From the NCBI GenBank assembly GCA_964418755.1, contig CAYQNS010000017.1:1-36977 (forward strand): a DNA stretch of 36,977 bases, read 5' to 3'. How positions within the stretch are numbered: position 1 is the first letter of the stretch; every line of letters begins with the position of its first letter. Under the pieces are notes generated by a model that was not told where the DNA came from, searched no databases, and saw only the letters and a program-made list of their open reading frames with translations. The stretch is from 4572-123 sp964418755. GTDB taxonomy: Bacteria; Desulfobacterota; Desulfobacteria; Desulfobacterales; 4572-123. Position numbers and translations under genes: made by a program. Below are positions 1 to 7,734 of the stretch, piece by piece.

Positions 1-14
1 TGGAAGCCGTGTAA

Positions 15-227
15 AACCTGTCAAGAATTATTATTGGTATCAAGTATTGCGGTATGCCCTATAGTATCTATTCAGTTTATGAATTACACTGGCCTTACTC
101 CGAATATTATCAGGATATGGCGGCAGGGTTACCAGACGATAAACATATTTTTGCAAGAACAATAATTTACACCGACCAGAACCAACGCACCCGTTTTATA
201 CCGGAAACAGAACCATCAGAACCATAG
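15..227 (+). pseudogene. Unrecognised C-terminal protein fragment
   Basis: An open frame runs from a stop at 12-14 to TAG at 225-227. It has an internal ATG at 54 that would give 57 residues. The translation is rich in aromatic residues (YSIYSVYELHWPYSEYY) and ends FIPETEPSEP, which looks like real protein sequence rather than a random frame. I do not recognise the family. The next 39 codons in the same frame encode a methyltransferase remnant, so this may be the tail of another gene from a decayed locus. No ribosome-binding site is visible before the ATG. Confidence 0.35.
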
Positions 228-347
228 CCCGGTGAATCAATTTGCGACCCAGCTTGCGGAGCCGGCGAAAATATCCGCAGAAAACTTCTTCATGAATGCG
301 ATGTCCACACACTCTTGCGCCTCCCAACCGGCCTGCTCTTTTATTAA
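228..347 (+). pseudogene. hsdM: Type I restriction-modification methyltransferase (HsdM) remnant with internal deletion
   Basis: The frame opens after the TAG at 225 and ends at TAA 345-347. It reads PGESICDPACGAGEN and continues IRRKLLHECDVHTLLRLPTG. The first part is N6-adenine methyltransferase motif I (SAM-binding DPACGxG with its usual lead-in). The second matches the HsdM segment well downstream that reads roughly GAGE-x-IRRKLL-x-ECDVHTLLRLPTGIFY. In intact HsdM these are separated by more than a hundred residues, including the catalytic NPPF/Y motif, which is absent here. The joint falls at GAG, a tripeptide that can occur in both partners, which suggests deletion at short homology. 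Non-functional; no hsdS or hsdR is in the window. Confidence 0.75.
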
Positions 348-527
348 TTAGCAGAATCGGTTCCGGTCAAACTCCTTGCGGCTGAAGGGACATCTGAATT
401 TTACCATGCGCTTTGTGAACACGATAATCTCCCAAGTCCCCTTTTGTGAGCCGTCTTCTATGCTGATCTTCAGGCCAACGGGTGTTTACCATATGATCCA
501 AGTTCATTTCTATTGACGGCAGTGGCT

Positions 528-2048
528 TCAGGGCAATCGCTTGACCGGCCCGGCAGCCACCAGATATAAAAGTGCCGATTCAGAGTTTAAATTTAAGAGT
601 TCCCGGGCCTCACCGTCATATAGGGCGCCGATACCGCAGCATCCCAATTGATTTGTACCGGCAGCCAGGTAAAGCATCTGGCCCAGCCTGCCGGCCGTAA
701 TCATGGCGTGGCGATATCCCCGTGGGCCGTGGAGTCGATCAATATAATCAAGGTTTGTCATAAAAAGAAGATGAATGGCTGCATTGGCCAACCACTCCTG
801 GTTAAGGCAAATCGTTGCCATCTTTGTTATCATATTTCCCTCGCGAACAATCCCGATCTTCTGTTTTTCAAGATCCAATATATAAAATCCCGCTTGAATC
901 CCCTCTACATTGCCCGTGAGAAGCCCGACCCTGATTATTGCCCCAGAGGCGCTCTCCGATGTTTCTAAACAACAAAATGAATTGCATACCAGGCCAAGCA
1001 GATTGTCAAAGGCACTCCTGGGCATAATTCTCCCTGTAAAATTTCGACTGGACCGCCTGCGATAGACAACTTCCGGATAGCTCATTTTGGAGAATCGGGT
1101 ATCATATGTTTTGATGTCAGACCATTCCAGCGCGTTGATGCCGATTTCATTTTCCGCACGGATATTTCCGTAGTCAAAATGAGTGACCACAGTTCCTGCA
1201 TCCTGGATTTGCTCAATTTCTTCATAAAAGCATTCCTTGCCGGAGGTCGGTTCAGCTTCAGGGAGCTTTTTTTCAAAATCAAAATCGTGTTCAAAGCTGC
1301 CGTTTTTCCTTTCACTTCTACCATGGAGGTGAACATATCCAAGGCAAACCTCTTTTCGTCCGTCGATGCCGACGATTTGGTTCAATCGTTTATCGTCGAA
1401 GTTATACCCGAAAGAAAACGGTAGGGATAACGATTTCAGCGCCAGAAGTAGATTTTCCAACAGATGACCACTATCCAGAAGAACATAGCGATAAGCCCTG
1501 GAACGATACTTCCATGCGCTTCTGAATATGCTGCCGGTTATGATGAAGGTGGCCTTTCCCTCCTCCTGCCCGTCCCCCCCCGTCGCCTCTTCTACAAAAT
1601 GCTGAATATTTCCTTCTCGTATGAGTGATAGATCGCCGGTGGCAATTCCGTAATGGTATAGGCCCAGGTCCAGATCGACAATTCCGGAAGCTGACAGATA
1701 GAGCTCGGTGGGATAGAGCGCACCCGCTGATGCAACACTGCGATAGTAGAAATTTTGTTCCGAGTGACCTGTCCTGGCGGTCAGTGCATAAGCCCTTTGA
1801 AGAATCGCCGCAAGAAGTGGACGGTTCAGCAGGGCTTTAAAATTTTCCGAAGGGTTACGACGGGAAAGCCGGTATAGGTCCTGCTCCCCGCCATCCATTG
1901 TCTGGAAGAGCTTCAGTGATGAAACGCCTTTATATTTTTTATAAACATCCGGCTGGTTAGGCCAATCCAGATAATGGCCCTGCATAGCATGCCGGTCATA
2001 CTCTGTTGCACGGTGGTATCCCTTTACAGTGCGAATCAAGTCACCCAT
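528..2048 (-). CDS. SagB/ThcOx-type dehydrogenase, tandem nitroreductase fold
   Basis: A 506-residue FMN-dependent nitroreductase-family protein. Residues 103-113 (RSVASAGALYP) and 187-205 (YRYVLLDSGHLLENL) are typical of the SagB/ThcOx family. A second nitroreductase-like half starts near 325 with RRSSRNF at 331-337 and ends with LYLVAAGPV, so the protein carries two domains. SagB enzymes oxidise azolines to azoles in peptide natural products, but no precursor peptide, cyclodehydratase or transporter is nearby, so the substrate is unknown. The start is supported by AAGGAGAGG about 6 bases before the ATG. It probably binds FMN in the cytoplasm. It is a single-gene unit divergent from the oxidoreductase at 2499. 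Confidence 0.85.
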   Translation of the reverse strand: MGDLIRTVKGYHRATEYDRHAMQGHYLDWPNQPDVYKKYKGVSSLKLFQTMDGGEQDLYRLSRRNPSENFKALLNRPLLAAILQRAYALTARTGHSEQNFYYRSVASAGALYPTELYLSASGIVDLDLGLYHYGIATGDLSLIREGNIQHFVEEATGGDGQEEGKATFIITGSIFRSAWKYRSRAYRYVLLDSGHLLENLLLALKSLSLPFSFGYNFDDKRLNQIVGIDGRKEVCLGYVHLHGRSERKNGSFEHDFDFEKKLPEAEPTSGKECFYEEIEQIQDAGTVVTHFDYGNIRAENEIGINALEWSDIKTYDTRFSKMSYPEVVYRRRSSRNFTGRIMPRSAFDNLLGLVCNSFCCLETSESASGAIIRVGLLTGNVEGIQAGFYILDLEKQKIGIVREGNMITKMATICLNQEWLANAAIHLLFMTNLDYIDRLHGPRGYRHAMITAGRLGQMLYLAAGTNQLGCCGIGALYDGEARELLNLNSESALLYLVAAGPVKRLP

Positions 2049-2498
2049 GCGTTCCTCTCCTTAATCAGCGGATGATAGCGATAAATGAAGCCTCCCGCCG
2101 CAAGTGGGCGGGCATAAAAAAATCATAATTAAACATCTTATTGTAGGCAGCAGAACAGAGGGTTGTGGAAACCATCCGCCGGTTATTCTTTTTGCTGGAA
2201 GAAATAATGGTTGATGCAAAATTGTATCATAAATGTGTCTCGGCAAAAAGTATTTTAATTTCAATTAGTAAAACCTGTCTGTTACCAATCTGCAACAAAG
2301 CAATAAATACAGTTAGTTACCAGACGATTGCCTGCTGAATGCCAATACGGCATGAATTTTGAATAATAAAGTAATCGTCAACCTTTTTCAATGACTCATC
2401 AGGTCTCATGAACCAGCATAGCGAGCGAATCAAAATCGGCAGAAGACCTTGACAGGCTGCGAAAAACCTTCAATCCTTAAATTATTAGGAGAATCATC
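2049..2498. other. 450-bp divergent intergenic region
   Basis: It separates the SagB-type gene (-) from the OYE-type gene (+). Visible items are a GC hairpin (CCCGCC at 2094-2099 with GGCGGG at 2107-2112) in the presumed SagB leader, and TTGACA near 2449 followed by an AT-rich stretch as a weak promoter candidate for the OYE gene. Distant arms GACGATT and AATCGTC around 2321-2380 are also present. A 67-codon minus-strand frame here has no recognisable content and was not called. Confidence 0.4.
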
Positions 2499-3620
2499 AT
2501 GAATGTAAAAGAGCTTCTCAAACCCATGATCATTAATAACCTTACGATCCCCACGCGTGTCGTCATGGCCCCCATGACGCGTCGCTTTTCCCCCGACAAC
2601 ATCCCGGGACTGAATGTGGCAAAATATTACCGGCGACGGGCAGAAAATAGTGTCGGTCTCATAATAACCGAAGGTACTGTTGTGGAACCCCATACAGGCC
2701 ATGGCTATCCCGACGTACCGGATTTCCACGGAGAGGAAGCGCTGAAGGGCTGGAAAGCCGTGGTGGAAAATGTCCATGAAGCCGGAGGGAAAATTTTCCC
2801 TCAGCTGTGGCATGTGGGCAGCGTTAGACAAAAAGGAATGCCGCCGGACGCGTCCGTCTCCGGCTATGGTCCTTCGGCCGTGGTGCATCCTTTTTATGGA
2901 GACAGCAAAGAGGTTCCCATGGAAATGAGCCAGAAGGATATTGATGCCATTGTCACGGCATTCGGCCGGGCAGCCGGAGAAGCGGAAGCCATTGGTTTTG
3001 ATGGTGTCGAAATTCATGGTGCTCACGGTTATCTAATCGATCAGTTTTTTTGGAACGCCACCAATAAGCGTACCGATAAATATGGCGGTTCCACGCTCGC
3101 CCATCGACTGCAATTTGCCATTGAGGTGATTCAGGCGGTACGTCAAAATGTCCAAAACGATTTTCCGATCTGTTTACGGTTCTCGCAATGGAAAATGGGG
3201 GATTATGAAATCAAGATGGCACCCACGCCTCAGGAGCTGGAAAAATTTCTCATCCCTCTGGTGGATGCGGGCGTTGATATCTTCCATTGCAGTACCCGCC
3301 GTTTCCATGAACCGGAATTCCCGGGTTCAGGTCTGAACCTGGCCGGCTGGACCCGTAAATTAACCGGGAAACCGGTCATCACCGTAGGCAGTGTAGGGCT
3401 GGATGGCGATTTTATCACTGATTTCGCAGGGGAACCGACGTCGAAAATATCTGAAAATTCCGTGGTCAACCTGGTGAAGCGTTTGGAAGAGAATGAATTC
3501 GATCTTGTTGCAGTGGGAAGAGCACTTCTTTCAGATCATGAATGGGTGAACAAAATTATTGCAGGGCAGTTTGATAAAATCAAAACCTTCAACAAAGAGT
3601 CTCTGAAAAACCTGATATAG
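2499..3620 (+). CDS. NADH:flavin oxidoreductase, Old Yellow Enzyme family
   Basis: A 373-residue TIM-barrel flavoprotein. APMTR at 24-28 is the usual N-terminal FMN-contact strand. H173 and H176 in the EIHGAHGYLIDQF segment, followed by NKRTDKYGGS (189-198), are the OYE-family active-site and FMN-binding signatures. The length is that of a single-domain OYE, without the C-terminal FeS/NADPH half of 2,4-dienoyl-CoA reductase. Such enzymes reduce activated C=C bonds with NAD(P)H; the natural substrate cannot be read from sequence. The start is backed by AGGAG about 9 bases upstream of the ATG. No operon partner: the next plus-strand sequence is decayed. Confidence 0.9.
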   Translation: MNVKELLKPMIINNLTIPTRVVMAPMTRRFSPDNIPGLNVAKYYRRRAENSVGLIITEGTVVEPHTGHGYPDVPDFHGEEALKGWKAVVENVHEAGGKIFPQLWHVGSVRQKGMPPDASVSGYGPSAVVHPFYGDSKEVPMEMSQKDIDAIVTAFGRAAGEAEAIGFDGVEIHGAHGYLIDQFFWNATNKRTDKYGGSTLAHRLQFAIEVIQAVRQNVQNDFPICLRFSQWKMGDYEIKMAPTPQELEKFLIPLVDAGVDIFHCSTRRFHEPEFPGSGLNLAGWTRKLTGKPVITVGSVGLDGDFITDFAGEPTSKISENSVVNLVKRLEENEFDLVAVGRALLSDHEWVNKIIAGQFDKIKTFNKESLKNLI

Positions 3621-3654
3621 TCTTTCTGTCAAATACTGGGGGTGGATCAAAATT

Positions 3655-4056
3655 TCAATCTTCAAAATACCGTTGTACTATAGTCCATAGCACATGGATC
3701 ACCCGGCATCCCTTATCCTGGATCATGCGGGTAAATTTATCAGGGCTTCCCGCAGAGGTGGCAATAACCGATGCCCCTTTTTCAATGGCGGTATTGATCA
3801 TCTCTTCGGAATCAGGCCTCATAAGGGGAATGTTAACGCCAAAGGATCTGGTGGTTTTCTCTTTGATCAATTCAATTTCAGATGCGATCTCATCTATTTG
3901 CATGCCGCCGGCGCCCATGAGGCCCAGCCCGCCGGCTTCAGAGACCGCGGCCACCAGATCAGCCTTGCCGATCCACAGCATCCCTCCGAGAATGATGGGA
4001 TATTGAATTCCAAACAATTCGCATATTTCTGTTTTGAAATTTGGAGTTTTAATCAT
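3655..4056 (-). pseudogene. Truncated nitronate monooxygenase / enoyl reductase II-like protein, N-terminal third
   Basis: 133 codons resembling the start of nitronate monooxygenase (2-nitropropane dioxygenase family): FGIQYPIILGGMLWI, then VAAVSEAGGLGLMGAGG, then GVNIPL and a typical segment on responsibility for 'AGSP' and HV. Intact proteins are about 310-370 residues and include the FMN-phosphate loop and catalytic His in the second half. Here the frame ends at TTD-like sequence FED, with only about 30 bp before the convergent oxidoreductase gene. It is therefore a 3'-truncated gene. A TIM barrel cannot form from this fragment, so it is probably non-functional. Confidence 0.75.
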
Positions 4057-4176
4057 TGTGATTTATTTGTCATTTGTTTTTTGATTATTGGGATTTATTT
4101 TCTAACCTATCTGCGTGCGGCACGCACAGGCAGGCATAAAAAACACGAATTTCAGAATTTAGATACTAAAAACACA
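4057..4176. repeat. T-rich word repeat followed by short GC palindrome, intergenic repeat candidate
   Basis: Reiterated words of the type ATTTGT/ATTTATTTG run from about 4057 to 4101. A palindrome follows, with arms TGCGTGC (4112-4118) and GCACGCA (4120-4126) and a single central G, then ACAGGCAGGC. A similar arrangement, T-rich ATTTG words and then the palindrome GGCGTACGCC, occurs at 21212-21286. Two copies with the same layout suggest a dispersed intergenic element. Confidence 0.4.
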
Positions 4177-4302
4177 ATGGATCTGTTCCCCGGAAAAGCC
4201 TGTATGACCATACATGAACCAATAGATGTCCGGGGATATGATATGGAAACGATTGACAAGCTTATCAGCCTGACCGGAAAAGCGATTTTAGAAGGACTGT
4301 AA
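4177..4302 (+). pseudogene. PlsC (1-acyl-glycerol-3-phosphate acyltransferase) C-terminal remnant
   Basis: The last 41 codons read MDLFPGKACMTIHEPIDVRG followed by YDMETIDKLISLTGKAIL and a stop. The PGK-x-IHEPIDVRGYD segment followed by an amphipathic helix is characteristic of the C-terminal end of PlsC-type acyltransferases. The acyltransferase motifs HX4D and EGTR are absent upstream, where the sequence is instead repeat-like DNA and the 5' end of the nitronate monooxygenase fragment on the other strand. This is a 5'-deleted remnant. The ATG at 4177 is incidental and no ribosome-binding site is visible. Confidence 0.65.
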
Positions 4303-4390
4303 AATCGATCCGGAGCGATAAATCATGAAAACGGAAAATGAAGCCAAGAATCTTTGTCCATCCGGAGTGCAGGGGGAAGCATTATGCATT

Positions 4391-4433
4391 TTAAAACAAT
4401 AAAAGCGGCAAAATGCCGCTTTTATTGTTTTAA
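4391..4433 (-). terminator. Rho-independent terminator with perfect 20-bp stem
   Basis: The arms 4391-4410 and 4414-4433 are exact reverse complements: A-rich outer part, GC core GCGGCA/TGCCGC, 3-nt loop. U-tracts lie on both strands, so it can act bidirectionally. It closes the trxA-bamD-rpmB group on the minus strand and would also stop readthrough from the decayed plus-strand side. Confidence 0.9.
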
Positions 4434-4492
4434 ATATTTTTTACTTGCCTATATATTTTAGGTAAACGAACAGGTCCAAAATTTACAAGAAA

Positions 4493-4684
4493 CTAAGCAG
4501 TTTTAACGACCCGTCCGGATTTAATGCAATTGGTGCAGACCATCATTCTTTTTGTTGTACCGTTATGTATGGTTCGTACACGTTGCAGATTCGGATTAAA
4601 CCGCCGTTTATTTTTATTATGAGCATGGCTTACATGATTACCCACCAGCGGTTTTTTGCCACATATTGCACACATTTTAGACAT
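4493..4684 (-). CDS. rpmB: 50S ribosomal protein L28
   Basis: A 63-residue protein beginning MSKMCAICGKKPLVGNHVSH and containing the L28 core NKRRFNPNLQ and VRTIHNGTTKRMMVCTNC. The start at 4684 is chosen because GAGAGG sits about 6 bases upstream and the length fits the family; a longer frame to 4765 adds an unrelated leader. It is the zinc-binding form, with CxxC at residues 5-8 (CAIC) and a second CxxC (CTNC). Many bacteria encode a Cys-free L28 and switch forms under zinc limitation. It is last in the trxA-bamD-rpmB series, with the terminator 60 bp downstream. Confidence 0.96.
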   Translation of the reverse strand: MSKMCAICGKKPLVGNHVSHAHNKNKRRFNPNLQRVRTIHNGTTKRMMVCTNCIKSGRVVKTA

Positions 4685-4780
4685 ATTTGCCTCTCTTTGC
4701 CCCTGACAGGGTGTTTGTTTTAAAAATCCTTGAAAAACAGAATTGAGCTTTATACATAAAAACAATGCGTGTGTAAAGGT

Positions 4781-5437
4781 TTATTTTTTCTTTGCTTGAT
4801 GCAGCTTCTGTTCACTCAGAGCGATATATTCAAGAGCCTGCTGATGAACACCTACATCAGGATAATTACGCAGCACGGATTTAAAGCGGTTCGAGGCCGC
4901 CAGATAGTGTTTGCTTTTGTAATAAAAAAGACCCACATAGAACTCATGGCCGGCAATACTTTTAATACAGGTTATAATGTCTACAGCAGCTTTGGCAGCA
5001 TAGGAGTTGCCGGGGAATTGCTTGAGCAGACGTCTGAAAGTCGCCAGCGCCTTGCGGGCGGTGCTCTGGTCTCGGTCAATGGTGTCTATCTGCTCAAAAT
5101 AACAAAGCCCGATTTGATAAACAATGTAGGGTATGGCCTCATTACTGGGGTGAAGACCCTCAAATTCCTCGTATGCAAGAATGGCATCTTCGTATTCCTG
5201 CAGATGGTAGTAGGCGTCGGCGATTTTTAATTCCGCAAGAATGGCGTATTTGCTGAACGGATACCAGTCTTTGAGCTGTTCAAACGATTCTATGGCGCTT
5301 TTATATTTTCCGTTTTGGAATTCATCCATGCCGTCAGCGGCTAGTTCAGGGGCTGTTTGCTCCTCTGTGGTCTGAAACCAGGCACAGCCGCTAAACAGGA
5401 ATATGGAAATGATGCTCAGGATTACGATTCGTTTCAT
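4781..5437 (-). CDS. bamD: Outer membrane assembly lipoprotein BamD
   Basis: 218 residues. A lipoprotein signal peptide has lipobox FSGC with the lipidated cysteine at residue 18. Tetratricopeptide-like repeats follow (GKYKSAIESFEQLKDWYPFS, EYEDAILAYEEFEGLHPSNE, KALATFRRLLKQFPGNSYA, KHYLAASNRFKSVLRNYPD), the pattern of BamD/YfiO. BamD is the essential peripheral partner of BamA in inserting beta-barrel proteins such as LptD, which is encoded at 21705. The length is slightly short of E. coli BamD (about 245). It sits between trxA and rpmB on the same strand. No strong ribosome-binding site is seen before the ATG. Confidence 0.92.
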   Translation of the reverse strand: MKRIVILSIISIFLFSGCAWFQTTEEQTAPELAADGMDEFQNGKYKSAIESFEQLKDWYPFSKYAILAELKIADAYYHLQEYEDAILAYEEFEGLHPSNEAIPYIVYQIGLCYFEQIDTIDRDQSTARKALATFRRLLKQFPGNSYAAKAAVDIITCIKSIAGHEFYVGLFYYKSKHYLAASNRFKSVLRNYPDVGVHQQALEYIALSEQKLHQAKKK

Positions 5438-5574
5438 TTTATTATTCTATTTTTTGATAAGTTATCCCCCTCTTTTGCAGGGAGGGAACAAAATTAAACG
5501 ACAAACAGTCACCGGGCCGATTTACGCGGCCAGAGACAATAAAAAGGCCCCTGCCAGAGCAGATGCGGTATTCA

Positions 5575-5901
5575 TTAAAGAAGCTTGTTAAGGGCTTCTT
5601 CGAGCTTGGCCTTGGCGACCATGCCGACAATCTGATCGGCCATATTGCCGTCTTTGAAAAACATCAGGGTCGGGATGGCTTTAATGCCTAATGTTACCGG
5701 TATAAGCGGGCTGTCGTCAACATTGAATTTGGTAAATTTTACCTTACCGTCAAAAGACGCAGCCAGTTGTTCAATCATCGGCCCGATTGCTTTACAGGGT
5801 CCACACCAGGGTGCCCAGAAATCAACCAACACCGGTTTGTCCGATTGCAGCACTTCGGCCTCAAAACTGTCATCATTAATTTCCAAAGCAGTATCCGCCA
5901 C
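5575..5901 (-). CDS. trxA: Thioredoxin
   Basis: 108 residues with the WCGPC redox motif at 32-36, the conserved DFWAPWCGPCK context, the cis-proline motif AIPTLMFFKDG and a C-terminal amphipathic helix. It reduces protein disulfides in the cytoplasm. The start is GTG at 5901: AAAGGA lies 9 bases upstream and this gives the canonical 108-residue length. An upstream in-frame GTG at 5919 would add six residues but has no ribosome-binding site. A promoter-like pair lies at 6039-6067. It is first of the trxA-bamD-rpmB series. Confidence 0.95.
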   Translation of the reverse strand: MADTALEINDDSFEAEVLQSDKPVLVDFWAPWCGPCKAIGPMIEQLAASFDGKVKFTKFNVDDSPLIPVTLGIKAIPTLMFFKDGNMADQIVGMVAKAKLEEALNKLL

Positions 5902-6038
5902 GATATATTGTCCTTTCACTTGGTACTATAAATGTGTCTGTTTTTGATAGAATAAAAAAATATAATAATTGAGATATTTAATGTTAATCTTGGCCGGAAT
6001 ATATTTCAACCGACCGATAAATATAAATTAAAGAAATA

Positions 6039-6067
6039 TATCTATCCCAACACTATCGGTGTGTCAA
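6039..6067 (-). promoter_or_regulatory. Sigma70-type promoter candidate for trxA
   Basis: Read on the minus strand, TTGACA (6062-6067) is followed after 17 bases by TAGATA (6039-6044). The spacing is ideal, and the predicted leader to the trxA start is about 130 nt. Confidence 0.5.
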
Positions 6068-6104
6068 TTCAAATCCAAAGATCCGGCAGGGCAAACGCGT
6101 TCAG

Positions 6105-7469
6105 TTACCGATAATTTTTCAACATCCCCAATGCTCGGACACTTTCCACGGGATCATTGAAAACCGGAAAAACATCAATTGCCTTCAGTTGTTCAATATA
6201 GCGTCTTTCAGCGAAAAAACTCAGCGCAATCGGCTTGCCGGCCGCTTCGCTCATTTTTTTTACAAAACGCAGCATAGGTTCCGGGTTGTCAATGCCGTTA
6301 CCAAACATTTTAGCCATCTCCGGGCCATACATAAAGGAAAGCACCAGGCCGTCGATCTCCTCCAGGGCCAGGCATTGTTTAATCGTGAAAACAAGGGCTT
6401 TAAAATCGTGTACGTCTCCGAAATCCATGGGGTTGGCCATCCGGATCACCCCTCCGCGCCGGAAGCTTTCTATTTTATTCAGCAATTTTCGCGGCAGGGT
6501 CGGGCATTGAAAGCCGGCTTTTTCACACGCATCCCCCAGAATCACGGCGAAACCACCGGAAAGGGAGATGGCCACCAGCCGGTTGCCTGCAAGTGGCGGA
6601 AGACGCAGAACCTTGGCGCAAACAGTCATATCATGAATATCTTTAACCCGGATGATGCCCGCCTGTTTCATGGCGGCATCTACAATCCTGTCATCATTGG
6701 AAAGGGCGGCCGTATGCGACATGGCTACTCCCGCAGCAGCCCGGCTCACATTGGATTTAAAAAGAACAATCGGTTTTTTTGATTTGCGGGCCAGACGAAT
6801 TAAAGCACGTCCGTCGCCAATGCTTTCCAGGTATAAATGAATCTGATCGGTATCCTCATCCGTCAAAAGATATTCGATCAGGTCTTTTTCATCAATGTTC
6901 AGTTTGTTGCCGGCGCTGATAATTTTTGAAAAACCGATATGTTCTTCTGAAAAATAATATGCCGTCTGGGTGGCGATGCCGCCGCTCTGGGCGATCAGGC
7001 TGATTCTTCCTTTTTTAAAATTCACCGGATTCATGGGATTAAAGGGGGTACAAAGGCCTGAATTGGCACAGATCACTCCAATACAGTTTGGACCTATGAA
7101 ACGAATGTTGTGCCGCCTTGCCGCTTCAAGCAGATCCTTTTCGACCCGGTTCCCCTGCCGATCAAATTCGCGGTAACCGCCTGTGGATACCACCGCATGA
7201 CGAATGCCTTTTCGCCCGCAGAGATCCATGATTTCGGCAACCTGCCCGGCAGGTATGAGAATGACTGCCAGATCGATGCCCAAGGGCAATAATTCAGGCT
7301 CTGTGATAATTTTATGGCCGTCAATGGTCCCGGGATGCTTTCCCACCGTGTAAATTCGGCCGGTAAAACCGAAATTGCGGCAATTGGTAATTATATTGCG
7401 GGCGAGATTGCGCGGATGTTCACTGACCCCGAAAACTGCAATGCTGGAAGGATAAAAAAATTCTCTCAT
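6105..7469 (-). CDS. ADP-forming acyl-CoA synthetase alpha subunit-like protein
   Basis: 454 residues. The N-terminal CoA-binding Rossmann domain starts MREFFYPSSIAVFGVSEHPR. The middle part has FIGPNCIGV (124-132) and LIAQSGGIATQ (158-168), the succinyl-CoA-ligase-like core. SHTAAL at 251-256 places the phospho-acceptor histidine at H252. The start at 7469 follows AGAGG; the frame extends upstream without homology. This is the alpha chain of ADP-forming acetate/acyl-CoA ligases (acyl-CoA + ADP + Pi to acid + ATP). The ATP-grasp beta chain needed for ATP synthesis is neither fused nor adjacent, so it must be encoded elsewhere or the protein acts differently. Confidence 0.85.
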   Translation of the reverse strand: MREFFYPSSIAVFGVSEHPRNLARNIITNCRNFGFTGRIYTVGKHPGTIDGHKIITEPELLPLGIDLAVILIPAGQVAEIMDLCGRKGIRHAVVSTGGYREFDRQGNRVEKDLLEAARRHNIRFIGPNCIGVICANSGLCTPFNPMNPVNFKKGRISLIAQSGGIATQTAYYFSEEHIGFSKIISAGNKLNIDEKDLIEYLLTDEDTDQIHLYLESIGDGRALIRLARKSKKPIVLFKSNVSRAAAGVAMSHTAALSNDDRIVDAAMKQAGIIRVKDIHDMTVCAKVLRLPPLAGNRLVAISLSGGFAVILGDACEKAGFQCPTLPRKLLNKIESFRRGGVIRMANPMDFGDVHDFKALVFTIKQCLALEEIDGLVLSFMYGPEMAKMFGNGIDNPEPMLRFVKKMSEAAGKPIALSFFAERRYIEQLKAIDVFPVFNDPVESVRALGMLKNYR

Positions 7470-7734
7470 CGCCGGACCTCTGCATAAACAAAATAGGGTT
7501 ATTTGTTTTTCTGCCCCTGTCGATTGTTGTTCAATGGCATGCTGATAAAATCTGCAGTCATTGTTAAAAAATATAATAAAATATAATAAACCAACATACA
7601 ATTAATTTTCAAGATTTTTTTATTGCATTGCTGATCGCGCAGAAGTGCTGATGATATCGGTTTGCTTTGCCGGATTATAGTGCGTTGTGTCTGTCGGAGG
7701 GGGTAGGGGACTGCGACCCTATATAAAGGTAGGA

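Larger units (their letters stand above)
1..527. other. Gene-remnant region without an intact gene
   Basis: No complete gene is visible here. The + strand holds a short reading frame ending at 227, then an hsdM remnant at 228-347. From 348 to 527 only short frames remain, for example about 25 codons ending near 408, and none is recognisable. The minus-strand SagB-type gene ends at 528. The segment reads as decayed accessory DNA at the edge of the window. Confidence 0.6.

Noticed and set aside
2430..3026. Long minus-strand frame antisense to the OYE-type gene
   Set aside because: No recognisable protein content; the plus-strand frame carries clear OYE motifs over the same bases.
5902..5919. 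Upstream GTG start for thioredoxin at 5919
   Set aside because: No ribosome-binding site; the GTG at 5901 has AAAGGA and gives the canonical 108 residues.
6189..6782. 197-codon plus-strand frame inside the acyl-CoA synthetase alpha gene
   Set aside because: Shadow of a gene with conserved motifs on the minus strand.
7470..7601. 44-residue N-terminal extension of the acyl-CoA synthetase alpha gene
   Set aside because: No family similarity, while AGAGG precedes the ATG at 7469.
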